A DNA stretch of 64,000 bases from a bacterium (GCA_016125385.1 WGLV01000037.1:25577-89576), one strand, 5' to 3'; counted from the first letter of the stretch, positions 43,826-53,527 are shown. The notes: generated by a model from the letters alone, not told the origin. Program-made: numbers and translations.

Positions 43826-44533
43826 ATGACGGGACATCCTATTCCCGCTAGTGACTCAAGATGGTACGCGCGCGGTATGGCGCTGAGCCTGCTAACGCTG
43901 GCCGCGCTGCATGGCGTGATTCTGGCGATGGCGGGGCGATGGAATTTCTGGCAAGGCTGGGTGTTCAGCAGCATCAATGTGTTATCGGTCGTGATCGCTT
44001 CGTTCTTCTTCCGGCGCAAGATCGACCTGCTTAAAGAGCGGCTGCGCCCGGGGCCAGGGGTGAAGTGGTGGGACAAGGCGTTCTGGGCGATATACGCGCC
44101 GCTGTTGATCGCGATGCTGGCGGCGGCGTGCCTCGACGCGGGGAGACGGTATTGGGGGCCGTCCGCGCCTACGCCGGCGGTTATAGCGGGCGTGGCGATC
44201 TATGCGGCGTCGAACGCGCTGATGTTGTGGGCGATGTGGTGCAACAACTGGTTTTCAACGGTGATGAGGCTTCAACTCGACCGCGAACAACGCGTGGTGG
44301 ATAGCGGCCCCTACCGCATCGTCCGGCATCCCGGATACGCGGCGGCGATCTTACAGGCGCCGGGCGCGGCGCTGGCGCTGGGTTCAATTCGCGCTCTGGC
44401 GCCGGCGGGAGCGATCGTTCTTCTGCTGATTGCGCGAACCGCGATGGAAGACCGGACGTTGCGCCGCGAACTGGCGGGGTATGACGAATTCACCCGCCAG
44501 ACGCGCTACCGGCTGGCGCCCGGCGTATGGTGA
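43826..44533 (+). CDS. Isoprenylcysteine methyltransferase-like membrane protein
   Basis: 235 residues with about five membrane helices. The signature is DSGPYRIVRHPGYAAAI followed by a C-terminal MEDRTLRRELAGYDEFTRQTRYRLAPGVW, which fits the ICMT/phospholipid methyltransferase superfamily SAM-binding region. It also has RLRPGPGVKWWDK near residue 75. Bacterial members methylate or demethylate unknown lipid or quinone-like substrates. The start at 43826 lacks a good SD, and an internal ATG at 43877 is possible. The rhodanese gene lies convergent, 1 nt away. Confidence 0.8.
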   Translation: MTGHPIPASDSRWYARGMALSLLTLAALHGVILAMAGRWNFWQGWVFSSINVLSVVIASFFFRRKIDLLKERLRPGPGVKWWDKAFWAIYAPLLIAMLAAACLDAGRRYWGPSAPTPAVIAGVAIYAASNALMLWAMWCNNWFSTVMRLQLDREQRVVDSGPYRIVRHPGYAAAILQAPGAALALGSIRALAPAGAIVLLLIARTAMEDRTLRRELAGYDEFTRQTRYRLAPGVW

Positions 44534-44534
44534 A

Positions 44535-44948
44535 TCAGTACCGTTGGATGCCGGGATCGACGTCGAGCGACCAGGCGTGAATTCCACCCGACATGTTTTT
44601 GGCGTTCTGATACCCGAGCCCCCACAACTGGTGCATGACCTGCATGCTGCGGCCGCCGTGATGGCAGAACACCACCACGTTTGCGTTGGGATCGCTGGAG
44701 ATTTCCTTATAACGTGAGTGGATTTGCCCCATCGGGATGTGTAACGCGCCTTCGATGGAGCAGATTTCCAGTTCCTGCGGCTCACGAACGTCAACCAGAA
44801 TCAGCGGTTCGCCCGCGTCGAGCATCTGTTTGACTTCCGCGGGCGAGAGTTCAGGCGAATCGTATTTCATCTCGTCTTCCACCGGTTCATGACTTGTGGG
44901 CGCCGACGCGCCTTGAGGCTTTCCAAACAACCAATCGAGCAAACCCAT
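44535..44948 (-). CDS. Rhodanese-domain protein
   Basis: 137 residues. After an unrelated N-terminal ~40 residues, a single rhodanese domain has LILVDVREPQELEICSIEGALHIPMGQI and active-site loop VVFCHHGGRSMQV, where the cysteine is followed five residues later by Arg. The C-terminal NMSGGIHAWSLDVDPGIQRY is typical. It probably transfers sulfane sulfur or handles cyanide/sulfide. It has no signal peptide, so it is cytoplasmic. GAGGAG lies 8 nt before the ATG. No sulfur-metabolism gene is adjacent. Confidence 0.92.
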   Translation of the reverse strand: MGLLDWLFGKPQGASAPTSHEPVEDEMKYDSPELSPAEVKQMLDAGEPLILVDVREPQELEICSIEGALHIPMGQIHSRYKEISSDPNANVVVFCHHGGRSMQVMHQLWGLGYQNAKNMSGGIHAWSLDVDPGIQRY

Positions 44949-45145
44949 GATTTCAGCTCCTCATCAAACAAAGGCGCGATTTCAATAACGCGGACCGCCA
45001 AAACCAGATAGATTATCATCAAACCAGGTTTTTACGCCGCGGCGATGAGACCATTTTAATCGGATATCTTGCCATCGGCTACGGCGTGAGTGAGAATGGG
45101 ACATCCGTTCATCGTTTATCCATACTCACAAGGGGAGATTGACTC

Positions 45146-46453
45146 ATGAGCAAGGATTCTACTTCAGTTACCCGGCGCGACTTCGTCAAAAGCGGAGCGC
45201 TGTCGGCGGCGACGGTCACCGCGTTCAGCGTGTTGCGCTCGCCCGAAGCGCGCGCGGCCGCGCCGATCCGCGTCGGCGTCATTGGACTCGGCGGACGCGG
45301 CAAGGGCGCCATGGAAGATTCCATCCGCTCTTACGAAGGGACAAAGATCGTCGCGCTGGCCGACCTGTTTCCGCGCAAGATCGGCCAGGCGAAAGAGCGG
45401 CTGGCGAAATTCGACCAGAAAGTCGCCGACGATCACTGTTTAAGCGGATGGGACGCCTACAAACAACTGCTGAAGCTGGACGATATCGATTATGTGATTC
45501 TGGCGACGCCGCCGGTGTTCCGACCTCTGATGCTGGAGGCCGTTATCGAAGCGGGTAAACACTGCTTCATGGAAAAACCGGCCGCCGTCGACGCGCCGGG
45601 CATCCGCAAGATCATCGCGGCGGGCGAAAAAGCCAAAGAAAAAGGGCTGAACATCGTGGCGGGGACGCAGCGCCGCCATCAGGCCGAATACGTCGAAACC
45701 ATTAAACGGATTCACGACGGCGCCATCGGCGACCTGACCGCGCTGTACGTCTACTGGTGCGGCGGCCCCATCGGCTTCAGTGAAAAAACCGGCGACATCA
45801 CCGAAATGGAATACCAGATCCGCAACTGGTATCACTACCTGTGGCTCTCGGGCGATCACATCATCGAACAACACGTCCACAATATCGACGTGGGCCTGTG
45901 GACGATGGGCCCCGGTTCACACCCCGTTAAAGCGGCGGCGATCGGCGGGCGCTCGTGGCAGGAACGCGGCAACATCTGGGACCACCATGCGGTTGATTTT
46001 GAATTTGAAAACGGCGTCCGCATGAGCAGTTATTGCGAACAGCAACCCGGCTCGTTCAGCCGCGTCTCGGAACTGGCTCATGGAACCAAAGGGCGCTCGA
46101 ACTGCGCCAACTGGATCACGGCGGGCGGCAAAGACTGGAAATTCGACAAGGACGCGCTGAATCCATACATTCAGGAACACGCCGACCTGATCGCTCATAT
46201 CACCAGCGGCGAATACATCAACGAATCGCGCAACGTGGCGTACAGCACCATGACCGCCATCATGGGCCGCATGGCGGGTTACGGCGCGCGCGAAGTGACA
46301 TGGGACGAGGCGTATAACTCGAACGAAACGGTCGGGCTGCATGAAAACTACGCCGACTACAAGCTCGGCCCCGTGCCGGAGAGAGCGGTTCAGATTCCCG
46401 GCGGCAAACCTTATGACAAAAACGAAGGATGGATTCCCGATCCGGGTTCGTAA
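45146..46453 (+). CDS. Exported Gfo/Idh/MocA family oxidoreductase, copy 2
   Basis: 435 residues. The Tat signal is TRRDFVKSGALSAATVTAFS. The NAD-binding motif is IRVGVIGLGGRGKGAMEDSI, and the hallmark CFMEKPAAVDAPG follows at about 145-155. The C-terminal domain has EQHVHNIDVGLW, which contains the family's catalytic-region HNID. It is probably an exported, cofactor-retaining sugar oxidoreductase. It is transcribed alone, with AGGGG in the leader, and ends at a very strong terminator. It is distinct from the copy at 22.2-23.5 kb, with low visible similarity beyond the core motifs. Confidence 0.9.
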   Translation: MSKDSTSVTRRDFVKSGALSAATVTAFSVLRSPEARAAAPIRVGVIGLGGRGKGAMEDSIRSYEGTKIVALADLFPRKIGQAKERLAKFDQKVADDHCLSGWDAYKQLLKLDDIDYVILATPPVFRPLMLEAVIEAGKHCFMEKPAAVDAPGIRKIIAAGEKAKEKGLNIVAGTQRRHQAEYVETIKRIHDGAIGDLTALYVYWCGGPIGFSEKTGDITEMEYQIRNWYHYLWLSGDHIIEQHVHNIDVGLWTMGPGSHPVKAAAIGGRSWQERGNIWDHHAVDFEFENGVRMSSYCEQQPGSFSRVSELAHGTKGRSNCANWITAGGKDWKFDKDALNPYIQEHADLIAHITSGEYINESRNVAYSTMTAIMGRMAGYGAREVTWDEAYNSNETVGLHENYADYKLGPVPERAVQIPGGKPYDKNEGWIPDPGS

Positions 46454-46480
46454 ACCGGTTAATAGACAACGATTGAGGAG

Positions 46481-46510
46481 ACAGGCGGCGGCTTCGCCGC
46501 CTGTTTTTTT
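46481..46510 (+). terminator. Intrinsic terminator after Gfo/Idh/MocA copy 2
   Basis: A perfect 10-bp stem ACAGGCGGCG / CGCCGCCTGT (46481-46490 with 46495-46504) with a GCTT loop, followed by a T run. Confidence 0.95.
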
Positions 46511-46618
46511 GCGCGCGGCCCGTGAACGACGCGCCTTTAGGGATACACTATGACGTTTGGGGCGTTGTTCAGCCCCATCACACCGATTTCACACGAAACG
46601 ATCCGGTCAGGAGACGTC

Positions 46619-47719
46619 ATGGCTTTACGAATTGGAATCGTCGGGCTGCCCAACGTGGGCAAAAGCACCACCTTTAACGCGCTCACCAAGGCGCAGAACG
46701 CCGAAGCGGCGAACTATCCATTCTGTACCATCGAGCCCAACAAGGCCATCGTACCCGTTCCCGACGAGCGGCTCGAAAAACTGGCGGAAATCGTCAATCC
46801 CAAACAGATCATTCACTCGACGGTTGAATTCGTCGACATCGCCGGCCTGGTGAAGGGCGCCAGCCAGGGCGAAGGGCTGGGCAACCAGTTTCTCGGCAAT
46901 ATCCGCGAAACCGAAGCGATCGTGCATATCGTGCGATGCTTTGATGATGAAAACGTGGTTCATGTGAATGGACAATGCGATCCGGCGGGCGATATTGAAG
47001 TCATCACGACGGAGTTGATTCTCGCCGACCTGCAATCACTCGACAAAAAGATTTCTCGGCTCGAACGCCAGGCGAAAGCCGACAAATCGCTCGCGCCGGT
47101 TATGTCCGCCGCTTCCGCCCTGAAAACGCACTTTGAAGCGGGCGAACCCGCCTCGTCATTCTCTCAGAAAGAGAACGACGCTTATGAGGAACTCGACAGG
47201 GAACTGCGTTTTCTGACGGGGAAGACCGTGATCTACGTCGCCAACGTGGACGAGGACGGCCTCGCCGAAGATAACGCCTACGTCGAGGCGGTGCGCGCCA
47301 TCGCCGCGAAAGAAGACGCTGAAGTGGTGAAACTCTGCGCGAAGTTCGAAGAGGAGATGGCGGGGCTTTCGGATGAAGAGCGTGTGGAATTTCTCGAAAC
47401 AATGAACGTTTCGGAAGACGGACTGCACAAGGTCATTCACAAGGGCTATCACGCGCTGGGGCTGATGAGTTATTTCACCGCGGGACCGAAAGAGGTACGC
47501 GCCTGGACGATTCACAAGGGATGGACGGCGCCCAAGGCGGCTGGCGTGATTCATAACGATTTCGAACGGGGCTTTATCCGCGCCGAGGTGATTTCATACG
47601 ACGACTACATTCAATACAAGGGCGAAACCGGCGCCAAAGCGGCGGGCCGGATGAGACTGGAAGGCAAGGAATACGTCATGCAGGATGGAGACGTCGTGTT
47701 ATTCAGATTCAGCGTATAA
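46619..47719 (+). CDS. ychF: Redox-regulated ATPase YchF
   Basis: 366 residues from the ATG at 46619, with AGGAG 5 nt upstream. The P-loop is GLPNVGKST within a YchF-type G domain ([39 protein letters not shown]), then [20 protein letters not shown]. The region around 200 (NVDEDGL) carries the YchF specificity motif in place of NKxD. A C-terminal TGS domain ends with [24 protein letters not shown]. YchF is a universal, ribosome-associated ATPase involved in stress responses. The next feature is a terminator, so it is a single-gene unit. Confidence 0.98.
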   Translation: MALRIGIVGLPNVGKSTTFNALTKAQNAEAANYPFCTIEPNKAIVPVPDERLEKLAEIVNPKQIIHSTVEFVDIAGLVKGASQGEGLGNQFLGNIRETEAIVHIVRCFDDENVVHVNGQCDPAGDIEVITTELILADLQSLDKKISRLERQAKADKSLAPVMSAASALKTHFEAGEPASSFSQKENDAYEELDRELRFLTGKTVIYVANVDEDGLAEDNAYVEAVRAIAAKEDAEVVKLCAKFEEEMAGLSDEERVEFLETMNVSEDGLHKVIHKGYHALGLMSYFTAGPKEVRAWTIHKGWTAPKAAGVIHNDFERGFIRAEVISYDDYIQYKGETGAKAAGRMRLEGKEYVMQDGDVVLFRFSV

Positions 47720-47757
47720 AGAATGTAAGTTTTTCATAACAATTGCACGCGCACACA

Positions 47758-47786
47758 CCAGCCCGCTTGTCTTGCGGGCTTTTTTA
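47758..47786 (+). terminator. Intrinsic terminator after ychF
   Basis: Stem AGCCCGC (47760-47766) pairs with GCGGGCT (47774-47780), followed by a run of T. Confidence 0.9.
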
Positions 47787-47992
47787 TTTCCAAACGAACA
47801 ATCTCATTCAAAAGCAGACACAAAACGCAGCTCCTTCCCGAAATATACTAGATAAAAATTATCAATTTTATTAATCTGCAATTTGCATTCATATTATCGA
47901 ATTATTACTAGACATTCGATTGACAAAATGGAAGAATGCGGCGTTCAACGTTCGTTTCACTCAACTTGTCAGGGGGAGAAAGGGGAAATGCG

Positions 47993-48166
47993 ATGTTAGG
48001 GATTCCCGATCCAATGATCTGGTCGGCCTACCTGTTGTGCATCATTTTTTCCATCGTCTGCGTGATATTCGGCATTCTGAAATGGAACAGCACCGACGAT
48101 TCCATCAATGAAGTGGAAGACCGTCAGTGGGCGGAAGCCGAAGACAAAATGGAAGAAAACCTGTAA
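47993..48166 (+). CDS. Symporter small accessory protein
   Basis: 57 residues from the ATG at 47993 (GGGG upstream). The N-terminus MLGIPDPMIWSAYLLCIIFS leads into a single membrane helix (to VIFGILKW), then an acidic tail NSTDDSINEVEDRQWAEAEDK. The opening 'MLGI.DP.iW.AYLLCI' matches small proteins encoded next to SSS-family symporters, where they are thought to be accessory subunits. The SSS gene follows by 24 nt on the same strand. A longer frame beginning at 47936 lacks support. Confidence 0.8.
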   Translation: MLGIPDPMIWSAYLLCIIFSIVCVIFGILKWNSTDDSINEVEDRQWAEAEDKMEENL

Positions 48167-48190
48167 ATCCAACCGGGGGAGACCGCAACC

Positions 48191-49834
48191 ATGTTGATTC
48201 TGATTATCACCGTATTTCTGTATTTAGCCGTAATCGGTTATCTGGGATATCTGGGCTACAAACGCACCACCACCACGCAGGACTATCTGGTGGCGGGCCG
48301 CAAAATGCACCCGGTGGTGATGGCGCTGTCATACGGCTCGACGTTTATCAGCACCTCGGCCATCGTCGGCTTTGGAGGGGCGGCGGCGCTGTTCGGCATG
48401 GGGGTTTTATGGCTGACCGCGCTGAACGTGGCGGTGGGCATCTTTATCGCATTCGTGGTATTCGGCGGACGCACGCGCCGACTGGGCCATCATCTCAACG
48501 CCCACACGTTTCCCGAACTATTGGGTAAGCGTTTTGACTCGAAATTCATCCAGATTTTTTCAGGCCTGGTCATCTTTTTCGGCATGCCGCTGTACGCGGG
48601 CGTGGTGTTGATGGGCGCGGCGAAATTCGTGGAAGCCAAACTGGCGATTCCCTATGACCCGGCGCTGTTGCTGTACGGAATCATCGTGTTTCTGTACGTG
48701 GTGATGGGCGGGTTGAAGGGCGTGATGTACACCGACGCGTTTCAGGGCGCGATCATGCTGATCGGCATGACGATTCTCATCGTGTTCACCTATGGCATGC
48801 TGGGCGGCGTCACATCGGCTCACGAGCAGCTGACCGCGCTCGCGCCGGAAGCGGTGAAAGTGTTCGGCCCGGCGGGCCACCAAGGGTGGACCGCGATGCC
48901 CGCCACCGGTTCGCAATTCTGGTGGATTCTGGTATCGACCATCATCATGGGGGTGGGCATTGGCGTTCTGGCGCAGCCACAGCTGATCGTCCGTTTCATG
49001 ACAGTGAAAAGCCAGCGCGAAATCTACCGGGCGGTTCCCGTGGGCGGCGTGTTTATTCTGATGATGACCGGCGTGGCGTTTGTGGTGGGGGCGCTGAGCA
49101 ACGTCTATTTCTTCAATAATCCCGAATATCACGCGATCTCGTTCATCGCGGCGGGGAAGGAAGTCGACAAGATCATCCCTCTCTACGTCACTCAAGCGAT
49201 GCCTGAATGGTTCAGCGCCATCTTCATGGTTTCGCTGCTGGCGGCGGCGATGTCAACCACCAGTTCCCAGTTTCACGCGATGGGCGCCGCGATCGGCCGC
49301 GATGTATACGAACAGATATTCACCAACGTGAAAAACCCGATTCTGGTCAGCCGCATCGGCATCTTCATCACCTACGTAGTCAGCATGTTGATCGCCTGGG
49401 TGTTACCGACCATCTTCGGCGCGACTATGGCCGCGATTATCGCCAGCGGGACGGCGATCTTTTTCGGCCTTTGCGCCTCGACGTTTTTACCCGCGTATGT
49501 GGGCGCGCTATACAGCAAGCGCATCACGCGCGGCGGCGTGATCGCGGGGATGCTGTCGGGCTTTTGCGTATCGGCGTTCTGGCTTTTCTTCATTCACGCC
49601 AAGGAATCGGCGGCGCTGAACGTCTGTCAGGCGCTGTTCAACAAGCCGTCTCTGGCGCAGTTTCTGAACGACGCGGGCAAATGGGTTTCATACAAGAGCG
49701 GCTTCATTCTCTGGTCGGACGTGGACCCGCTGTTCGTCGCGTTGCCCATTTCAATTATCGTCACGCTGATCATCTCCACGGTAACCAAGCCCTATTCGGA
49801 TGATTTTCTGAAGAAAGCGGGCGTGATTCAGTAA
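48191..49834 (+). CDS. Sodium:solute symporter (SSS family)
   Basis: 547 residues with about 13 membrane helices. Family features include the start YLAVIGYLGYLGYKRTTTTQDYLVAGRKMHPVVMALSYGSTFISTSAIVGFGG, the VVMGGLKGVMYTDAFQGAIM segment, and SLLAAAMSTTSSQFHAMGAAIGRDVYE in the Na2 site region. SSS proteins import organic acids, sugars or amino acids with Na+. The substrate is not deducible; monocarboxylates are common where the small accessory protein is present. GGGGGAG precedes the ATG by 9 nt. The operon is the accessory gene plus this gene, ended by a bidirectional terminator. Confidence 0.94.
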   Translation: MLILIITVFLYLAVIGYLGYLGYKRTTTTQDYLVAGRKMHPVVMALSYGSTFISTSAIVGFGGAAALFGMGVLWLTALNVAVGIFIAFVVFGGRTRRLGHHLNAHTFPELLGKRFDSKFIQIFSGLVIFFGMPLYAGVVLMGAAKFVEAKLAIPYDPALLLYGIIVFLYVVMGGLKGVMYTDAFQGAIMLIGMTILIVFTYGMLGGVTSAHEQLTALAPEAVKVFGPAGHQGWTAMPATGSQFWWILVSTIIMGVGIGVLAQPQLIVRFMTVKSQREIYRAVPVGGVFILMMTGVAFVVGALSNVYFFNNPEYHAISFIAAGKEVDKIIPLYVTQAMPEWFSAIFMVSLLAAAMSTTSSQFHAMGAAIGRDVYEQIFTNVKNPILVSRIGIFITYVVSMLIAWVLPTIFGATMAAIIASGTAIFFGLCASTFLPAYVGALYSKRITRGGVIAGMLSGFCVSAFWLFFIHAKESAALNVCQALFNKPSLAQFLNDAGKWVSYKSGFILWSDVDPLFVALPISIIVTLIISTVTKPYSDDFLKKAGVIQ

Positions 49835-49867
49835 CCCGTCTCAACCAGCGGAAAACGATATCCAATA

Positions 49868-49899
49868 AAAAAACCGGCGGACGTCTCGCCGGTTTTTTT
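49868..49899 (+). terminator. Bidirectional terminator between symporter and nucleotidyltransferase genes
   Basis: Stem AAACCGGCG (49871-49879) pairs with CGCCGGTTT (49887-49895), with T and A runs on both sides. It can end transcripts from either direction. Confidence 0.9.
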
Positions 49900-49953
49900 G
49901 TTGTTTTGTACCTGGTGCATCCAAGCGATATTATTGCGGATTCATATCATTCA

Positions 49954-50247
49954 TTATAACGCCTTCGCTTCATCAAGCACGCGATTGCGAATCCGTTTTT
50001 TCAACCCTTCTTCTGTCACAACGTCCACGTTGACATGCAATAAATCATGCAAATCCATCAACAATCCGCCCAGGTCAAGCAGACTCTGGCCGGGGCCGAG
50101 GTCAACGAGAAAATCAACGTCGCTGTTCTCGTCCGCCTCGCCGCGCGCGACGGAACCGAATACGCGCACGTTGGTCGCGCCGTGCTTCGCCGCCAGCCGC
50201 GGAATTTCATCCCTCTTGGAGCCAATAATTTCGTCGATCCCCATCAT
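49954..50247 (-). CDS. Minimal nucleotidyltransferase (MNT/MntA-like), apparently orphan
   Basis: 97 residues. The catalytic motif is [25 protein letters not shown]: GSxARG followed by DxD. This is the minimal nucleotidyltransferase fold often encoded beside a HEPN-domain toxin, which it AMPylates or neutralises. A HEPN gene normally lies within a few bases; here the next minus-strand space down to the terminator at 49899 is too short, and the other side is the BASS gene 71 nt away. It therefore appears to be an orphan antitoxin-type protein. GGAG lies 5 nt before ATG. Confidence 0.85.
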   Translation of the reverse strand: MMGIDEIIGSKRDEIPRLAAKHGATNVRVFGSVARGEADENSDVDFLVDLGPGQSLLDLGGLLMDLHDLLHVNVDVVTEEGLKKRIRNRVLDEAKAL

Positions 50248-50318
50248 TCGGTCTCCATACGATTCAACCGGTTTTATAATCAGTATAGATCATTTCAAGC
50301 GAAGTGAGGGAATCGGGT

Positions 50319-51257
50319 TCAGCCGCGATAAGATGACACATCCGCCGAGCGCGACCAGGAACTGGCGAGAATGGCGCCAGTGATGTTGTGCCACAGGCTG
50401 AACAGGGCGGCGGGCAAGGCGGCCAGCGGCCCAAAGGCGGCGGAATTCAATGACAGGGCGACCGCGAGCCCGGAGTTCTGCATGCCGACCTCAATAGCGA
50501 GCGTACGGCGCGCGGCGGAATCCGCTCCCACGATCCATCCGGCGAAATACCCCATCGCCAAACCTCCTCCATTATGCAGCGCCACCGCCAGAGCCACCCA
50601 CATCGACATCTCGCGGATATTTTTCTGATTGAGCCCCACCACGCATCCAATCACCAGTACGATAATCACGGTGGAAACCAGCGGGAACCACTCCATCGCG
50701 GTTCGCACGCGGCCCTGGAGAAAGGTTTTAACCGCAAGCCCGCCTAATACGGGGATCAGGACGATATAACAGACTTCGCCCATCAGTTTGATTACGTCGA
50801 CATTCACCGTCTGGTGAACGTAAAACCACGTCAACCAGGGCGTCATCAGTGGCGCGAGCAGCGTTGAAACCAGCGTCAGTGAGACCGACAGCCCCACATC
50901 GGCGCGCGCAAGAAACGAGATCACGTTGGAGGCCGTTCCACCCGGGCAGGCGCCAAGCAACACCACTCCCGCGGTCATCTGCGGAGGCAGCCCCAATAAG
51001 ACGCCGATGAGATATCCAAGCAGCGGCATAACGAGAAACTGGGCCGCCGTACCCGCCAGCAACAAGCGAGGCCGCCTCGCGACGCGAACAAAATCAGCCA
51101 TCGTCAGCGTCATACCCATGCCGAACATGATTGCGCCAAGCAACAGGGGAATGTGCGGCTTCATCCATACGAAGCCCGCTGGCATACAATAAGCGAGAAT
51201 GGAGACGATCAGGGCGGCCGGCGCGAAGCCGGATTCAACCATTCGGCGTGAAATCAT
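50319..51257 (-). CDS. Bile acid:sodium symporter (BASS) family transporter
   Basis: 312 residues, about nine membrane helices. The conserved core LLGAIMFGMGMTLTMADF, LLGACPGGTASNVISFLARADVGLSVSLT and, later, IEVGMQNSGLAVALS matches the BASS/SBF family, including the unwound crossing helices. These transporters use Na+ to move organic anions such as pantoate, pyruvate-type acids or bile acids. The start overlaps the stop of polyphosphate kinase as ATGA, so the two are translationally coupled; the physiological link between them is unclear. Confidence 0.9.
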   Translation of the reverse strand: MISRRMVESGFAPAALIVSILAYCMPAGFVWMKPHIPLLLGAIMFGMGMTLTMADFVRVARRPRLLLAGTAAQFLVMPLLGYLIGVLLGLPPQMTAGVVLLGACPGGTASNVISFLARADVGLSVSLTLVSTLLAPLMTPWLTWFYVHQTVNVDVIKLMGEVCYIVLIPVLGGLAVKTFLQGRVRTAMEWFPLVSTVIIVLVIGCVVGLNQKNIREMSMWVALAVALHNGGGLAMGYFAGWIVGADSAARRTLAIEVGMQNSGLAVALSLNSAAFGPLAALPAALFSLWHNITGAILASSWSRSADVSSYRG

Positions 51258-53332
51258 GACGCGTTGCGAGAGTTTTCAACCGCGCGCGCCATCAGCAGGG
51301 CGTGTGAGGATCGCTCGGGCTCATCCTCACCGGGACGGCGCTGGGTATAGACGCCGTCAGACGCGAGGTCCCACGCGCACCGGTTGTCGTTGAGCATGAT
51401 ATCGAGGATGGTTTTCAATTCTTCTTTCAGGTCCGGTTCTTCCACCGGGGTGACCGCTTCATAGCGGTAATCGAGGTTGCGTTTCATCCAGTCAGCGGAA
51501 CCGATGAACAGTTCCTCCTTGCCGGAATTATAGAAATAAAAGATGCGTGCGTGTTCGAGAAAGCGGCCAATAATGCTGATCAGGCGGATGTTTTCACTCA
51601 GTTCGGCGACCCCGGGACGCAGGCAGTTGAGCCCCCGCACGATGAGATCGACCTGAACGCCCGCCTGCGACGCCTTGTAAAGCAGATCGATCATACGGAT
51701 ATCATCCAGCGAGTTCATCTTGCATATCATGCGGCCTTTGCCGCCTTTTTTGCAATGATTGATCTCACGCTGGATCAGGCTTTCAAAGCGCCGGCGCATG
51801 TTGACCGGCGCGACGAGCAGCTTTCGGTAACGCGTCTGACGCGAGAAACCTGTCAGCGCGTTGAACAGGTCCGACACGTCTTCACCCAGATCGGGCCGGC
51901 AGGTCAGCAGACTGAGATCGGTATAGAGGTTTGCCGTGCCGGGATGGTAGTTGCCGGTACCCAGGTGGATGTAGCGCCGGACGCCGTCGCGTTCTTCCCG
52001 CACCACCATCAACACCTTGGAATGCGTCTTGAGGCCGACGAAACCATAGGTAACGTGGACGCCCGCGTCTTCAAGCGTTTTGACCCACTGAATGTTGGCC
52101 GCCTCGTCGAAACGCGCCTTGATCTCAATCAACACCGCCACCTGTTTTCCATTCGCGGCGGCCTGTTTAAGCGCCTTGATGATGGGAGAATCGTCGCCGG
52201 TACGGTACACCGTCTGCTTGATGGCCAGTACTTTACGATCGACGCTGGCTTCTTCAAGAAAACGCAACACGCTGGTGTTGAACGATTCATACGGGTGATG
52301 AATGAGCAGGTCTTTACGGCGAATCAGCGCAAAAAACGATTCCGGTTCCTCGCGTTTTTCATTTTTGATCAAGACGGGATGCGACGCCGGTTTCCATGTT
52401 TTGTCTTTCAGTTGAGGGAAATTCAGTTTGCACATCGACATCAGGTCGCGCAAACCGAGAGGCCCATCGACGATGTATACGTCTTCCGGCGCGAGCTGCA
52501 TGTGTTCAAGCAACGTGCGCTGCATCGCCGTCGAGCAGGACCGGTCGATATCGAGCCGAACCACCTGAGCGAACTCACGGTTCTGAATCTCTTCTTCGAT
52601 CAGTTCGAGCAGATCTTCGGCCTCGTTTTCGTTCCGGTCGATCTCGGCGCTGCGGGTTACCCGGAACGAGCAGTATTCGACGATCTTCACGCCCGGGAAC
52701 AGCGAATCGAGATTGGCGGCGATCACGTCCTCCAACGGGACGAAGTGATTGGGCACACCGGTTTCCATCCAGCGCGGACGGTTTTTGGGGATTTTCACCC
52801 GGGCGAAACCGATTTCCTGAACGCGGGGCGGCTTGAGACGAATCGCCAGCGAAAGGCTGAGATTGCTGATAAAGGGGAACGGCTGCCCCGGCCCCACGCC
52901 CAGTGGGATCAGGATCGGAAATACCGTTTTCTGATAATCATCGTTGACTTTTTTCTTTTGTTTAGCGGTCAGTTCATCGTAACGCTGGATGTGGATTCCG
53001 TGTTTACGGAGCTCAGGCATCAGCTCATCCAGCAGACAGCGGCGCTGGCGCTCAATTTGGGCGAGAATGCGTTCACGCAACTGGTCGAACTGCTCCTGCG
53101 GAGTCAGACCGTCGGGCGTGCGGCGGGTTACGCCGGCCGAAATCTGGCGTTTGAGGCCGCCAATGCGCTTCATGACGAATTCATCGAGATTGGATGAAAC
53201 GATGGCGATGAACTTGAGCCGTTCAAGCAGAGGGGTTCTGGGATCGAGCGCCTCATTGAGAACGCGGTCGTTAAAATCCATCCAGCTGAGTTCGCGATTG
53301 AAATATGGACTGGTTTTCCGGTTTTTCTTCAT
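51254..53332 (-). CDS. ppk1: Polyphosphate kinase 1
   Basis: 692 residues from the ATG at 53332, the usual PPK1 length; a longer frame has no support. Domains in order are N (YFNRELSWMDFNDRVLNEA), head, and the two catalytic PLD-like domains. The autophosphorylated histidine is in GLKTHSKVLMVVRE and the second in YIHLGTGNYHPGTANLYTD; the DVSDLFNALTG segment is conserved. PPK1 reversibly makes polyphosphate from ATP at the membrane. The stop overlaps the BASS transporter start (ATGA). Confidence 0.98.
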   Translation of the reverse strand: MKKNRKTSPYFNRELSWMDFNDRVLNEALDPRTPLLERLKFIAIVSSNLDEFVMKRIGGLKRQISAGVTRRTPDGLTPQEQFDQLRERILAQIERQRRCLLDELMPELRKHGIHIQRYDELTAKQKKKVNDDYQKTVFPILIPLGVGPGQPFPFISNLSLSLAIRLKPPRVQEIGFARVKIPKNRPRWMETGVPNHFVPLEDVIAANLDSLFPGVKIVEYCSFRVTRSAEIDRNENEAEDLLELIEEEIQNREFAQVVRLDIDRSCSTAMQRTLLEHMQLAPEDVYIVDGPLGLRDLMSMCKLNFPQLKDKTWKPASHPVLIKNEKREEPESFFALIRRKDLLIHHPYESFNTSVLRFLEEASVDRKVLAIKQTVYRTGDDSPIIKALKQAAANGKQVAVLIEIKARFDEAANIQWVKTLEDAGVHVTYGFVGLKTHSKVLMVVREERDGVRRYIHLGTGNYHPGTANLYTDLSLLTCRPDLGEDVSDLFNALTGFSRQTRYRKLLVAPVNMRRRFESLIQREINHCKKGGKGRMICKMNSLDDIRMIDLLYKASQAGVQVDLIVRGLNCLRPGVAELSENIRLISIIGRFLEHARIFYFYNSGKEELFIGSADWMKRNLDYRYEAVTPVEEPDLKEELKTILDIMLNDNRCAWDLASDGVYTQRRPGEDEPERSSHALLMARAVENSRNAS

Positions 53333-53449
53333 ACGCCGAGGGCCTCTTTCCCGTGAACCAAGGTAGCATTGACGGCGTAAAGCGGCAAGAATTACGACGT
53401 TGCGTTTACTATTTTCGTCGCCAAATCCATCATCCCCCCCAAAAACGGT

Positions 53450-53484
53450 ATCGCCCAACCCGCCAAAAGCGGATTGGGCGAAAA
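53450..53484 (-). terminator. Hairpin downstream of the large exported protein gene
   Basis: TCGCCCAA (53451-53458) pairs with TTGGGCGA, enclosing an inner CCGC/GCGG stem. On the minus strand the T-rich stretch follows only after several bases, so termination activity is uncertain. Confidence 0.35.
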
Positions 53485-53527
53485 TGCGCTTATTTACGCC
53501 GCCTTACGGAGAACGGGGAGGTTCGCC

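Noticed and set aside
51551..53197. 548-codon open frame on the plus strand
   Set aside because: It is antisense to ppk1 across nearly its whole length, its translation is histidine/arginine-rich with no recognisable fold, and ppk1 is unambiguous.
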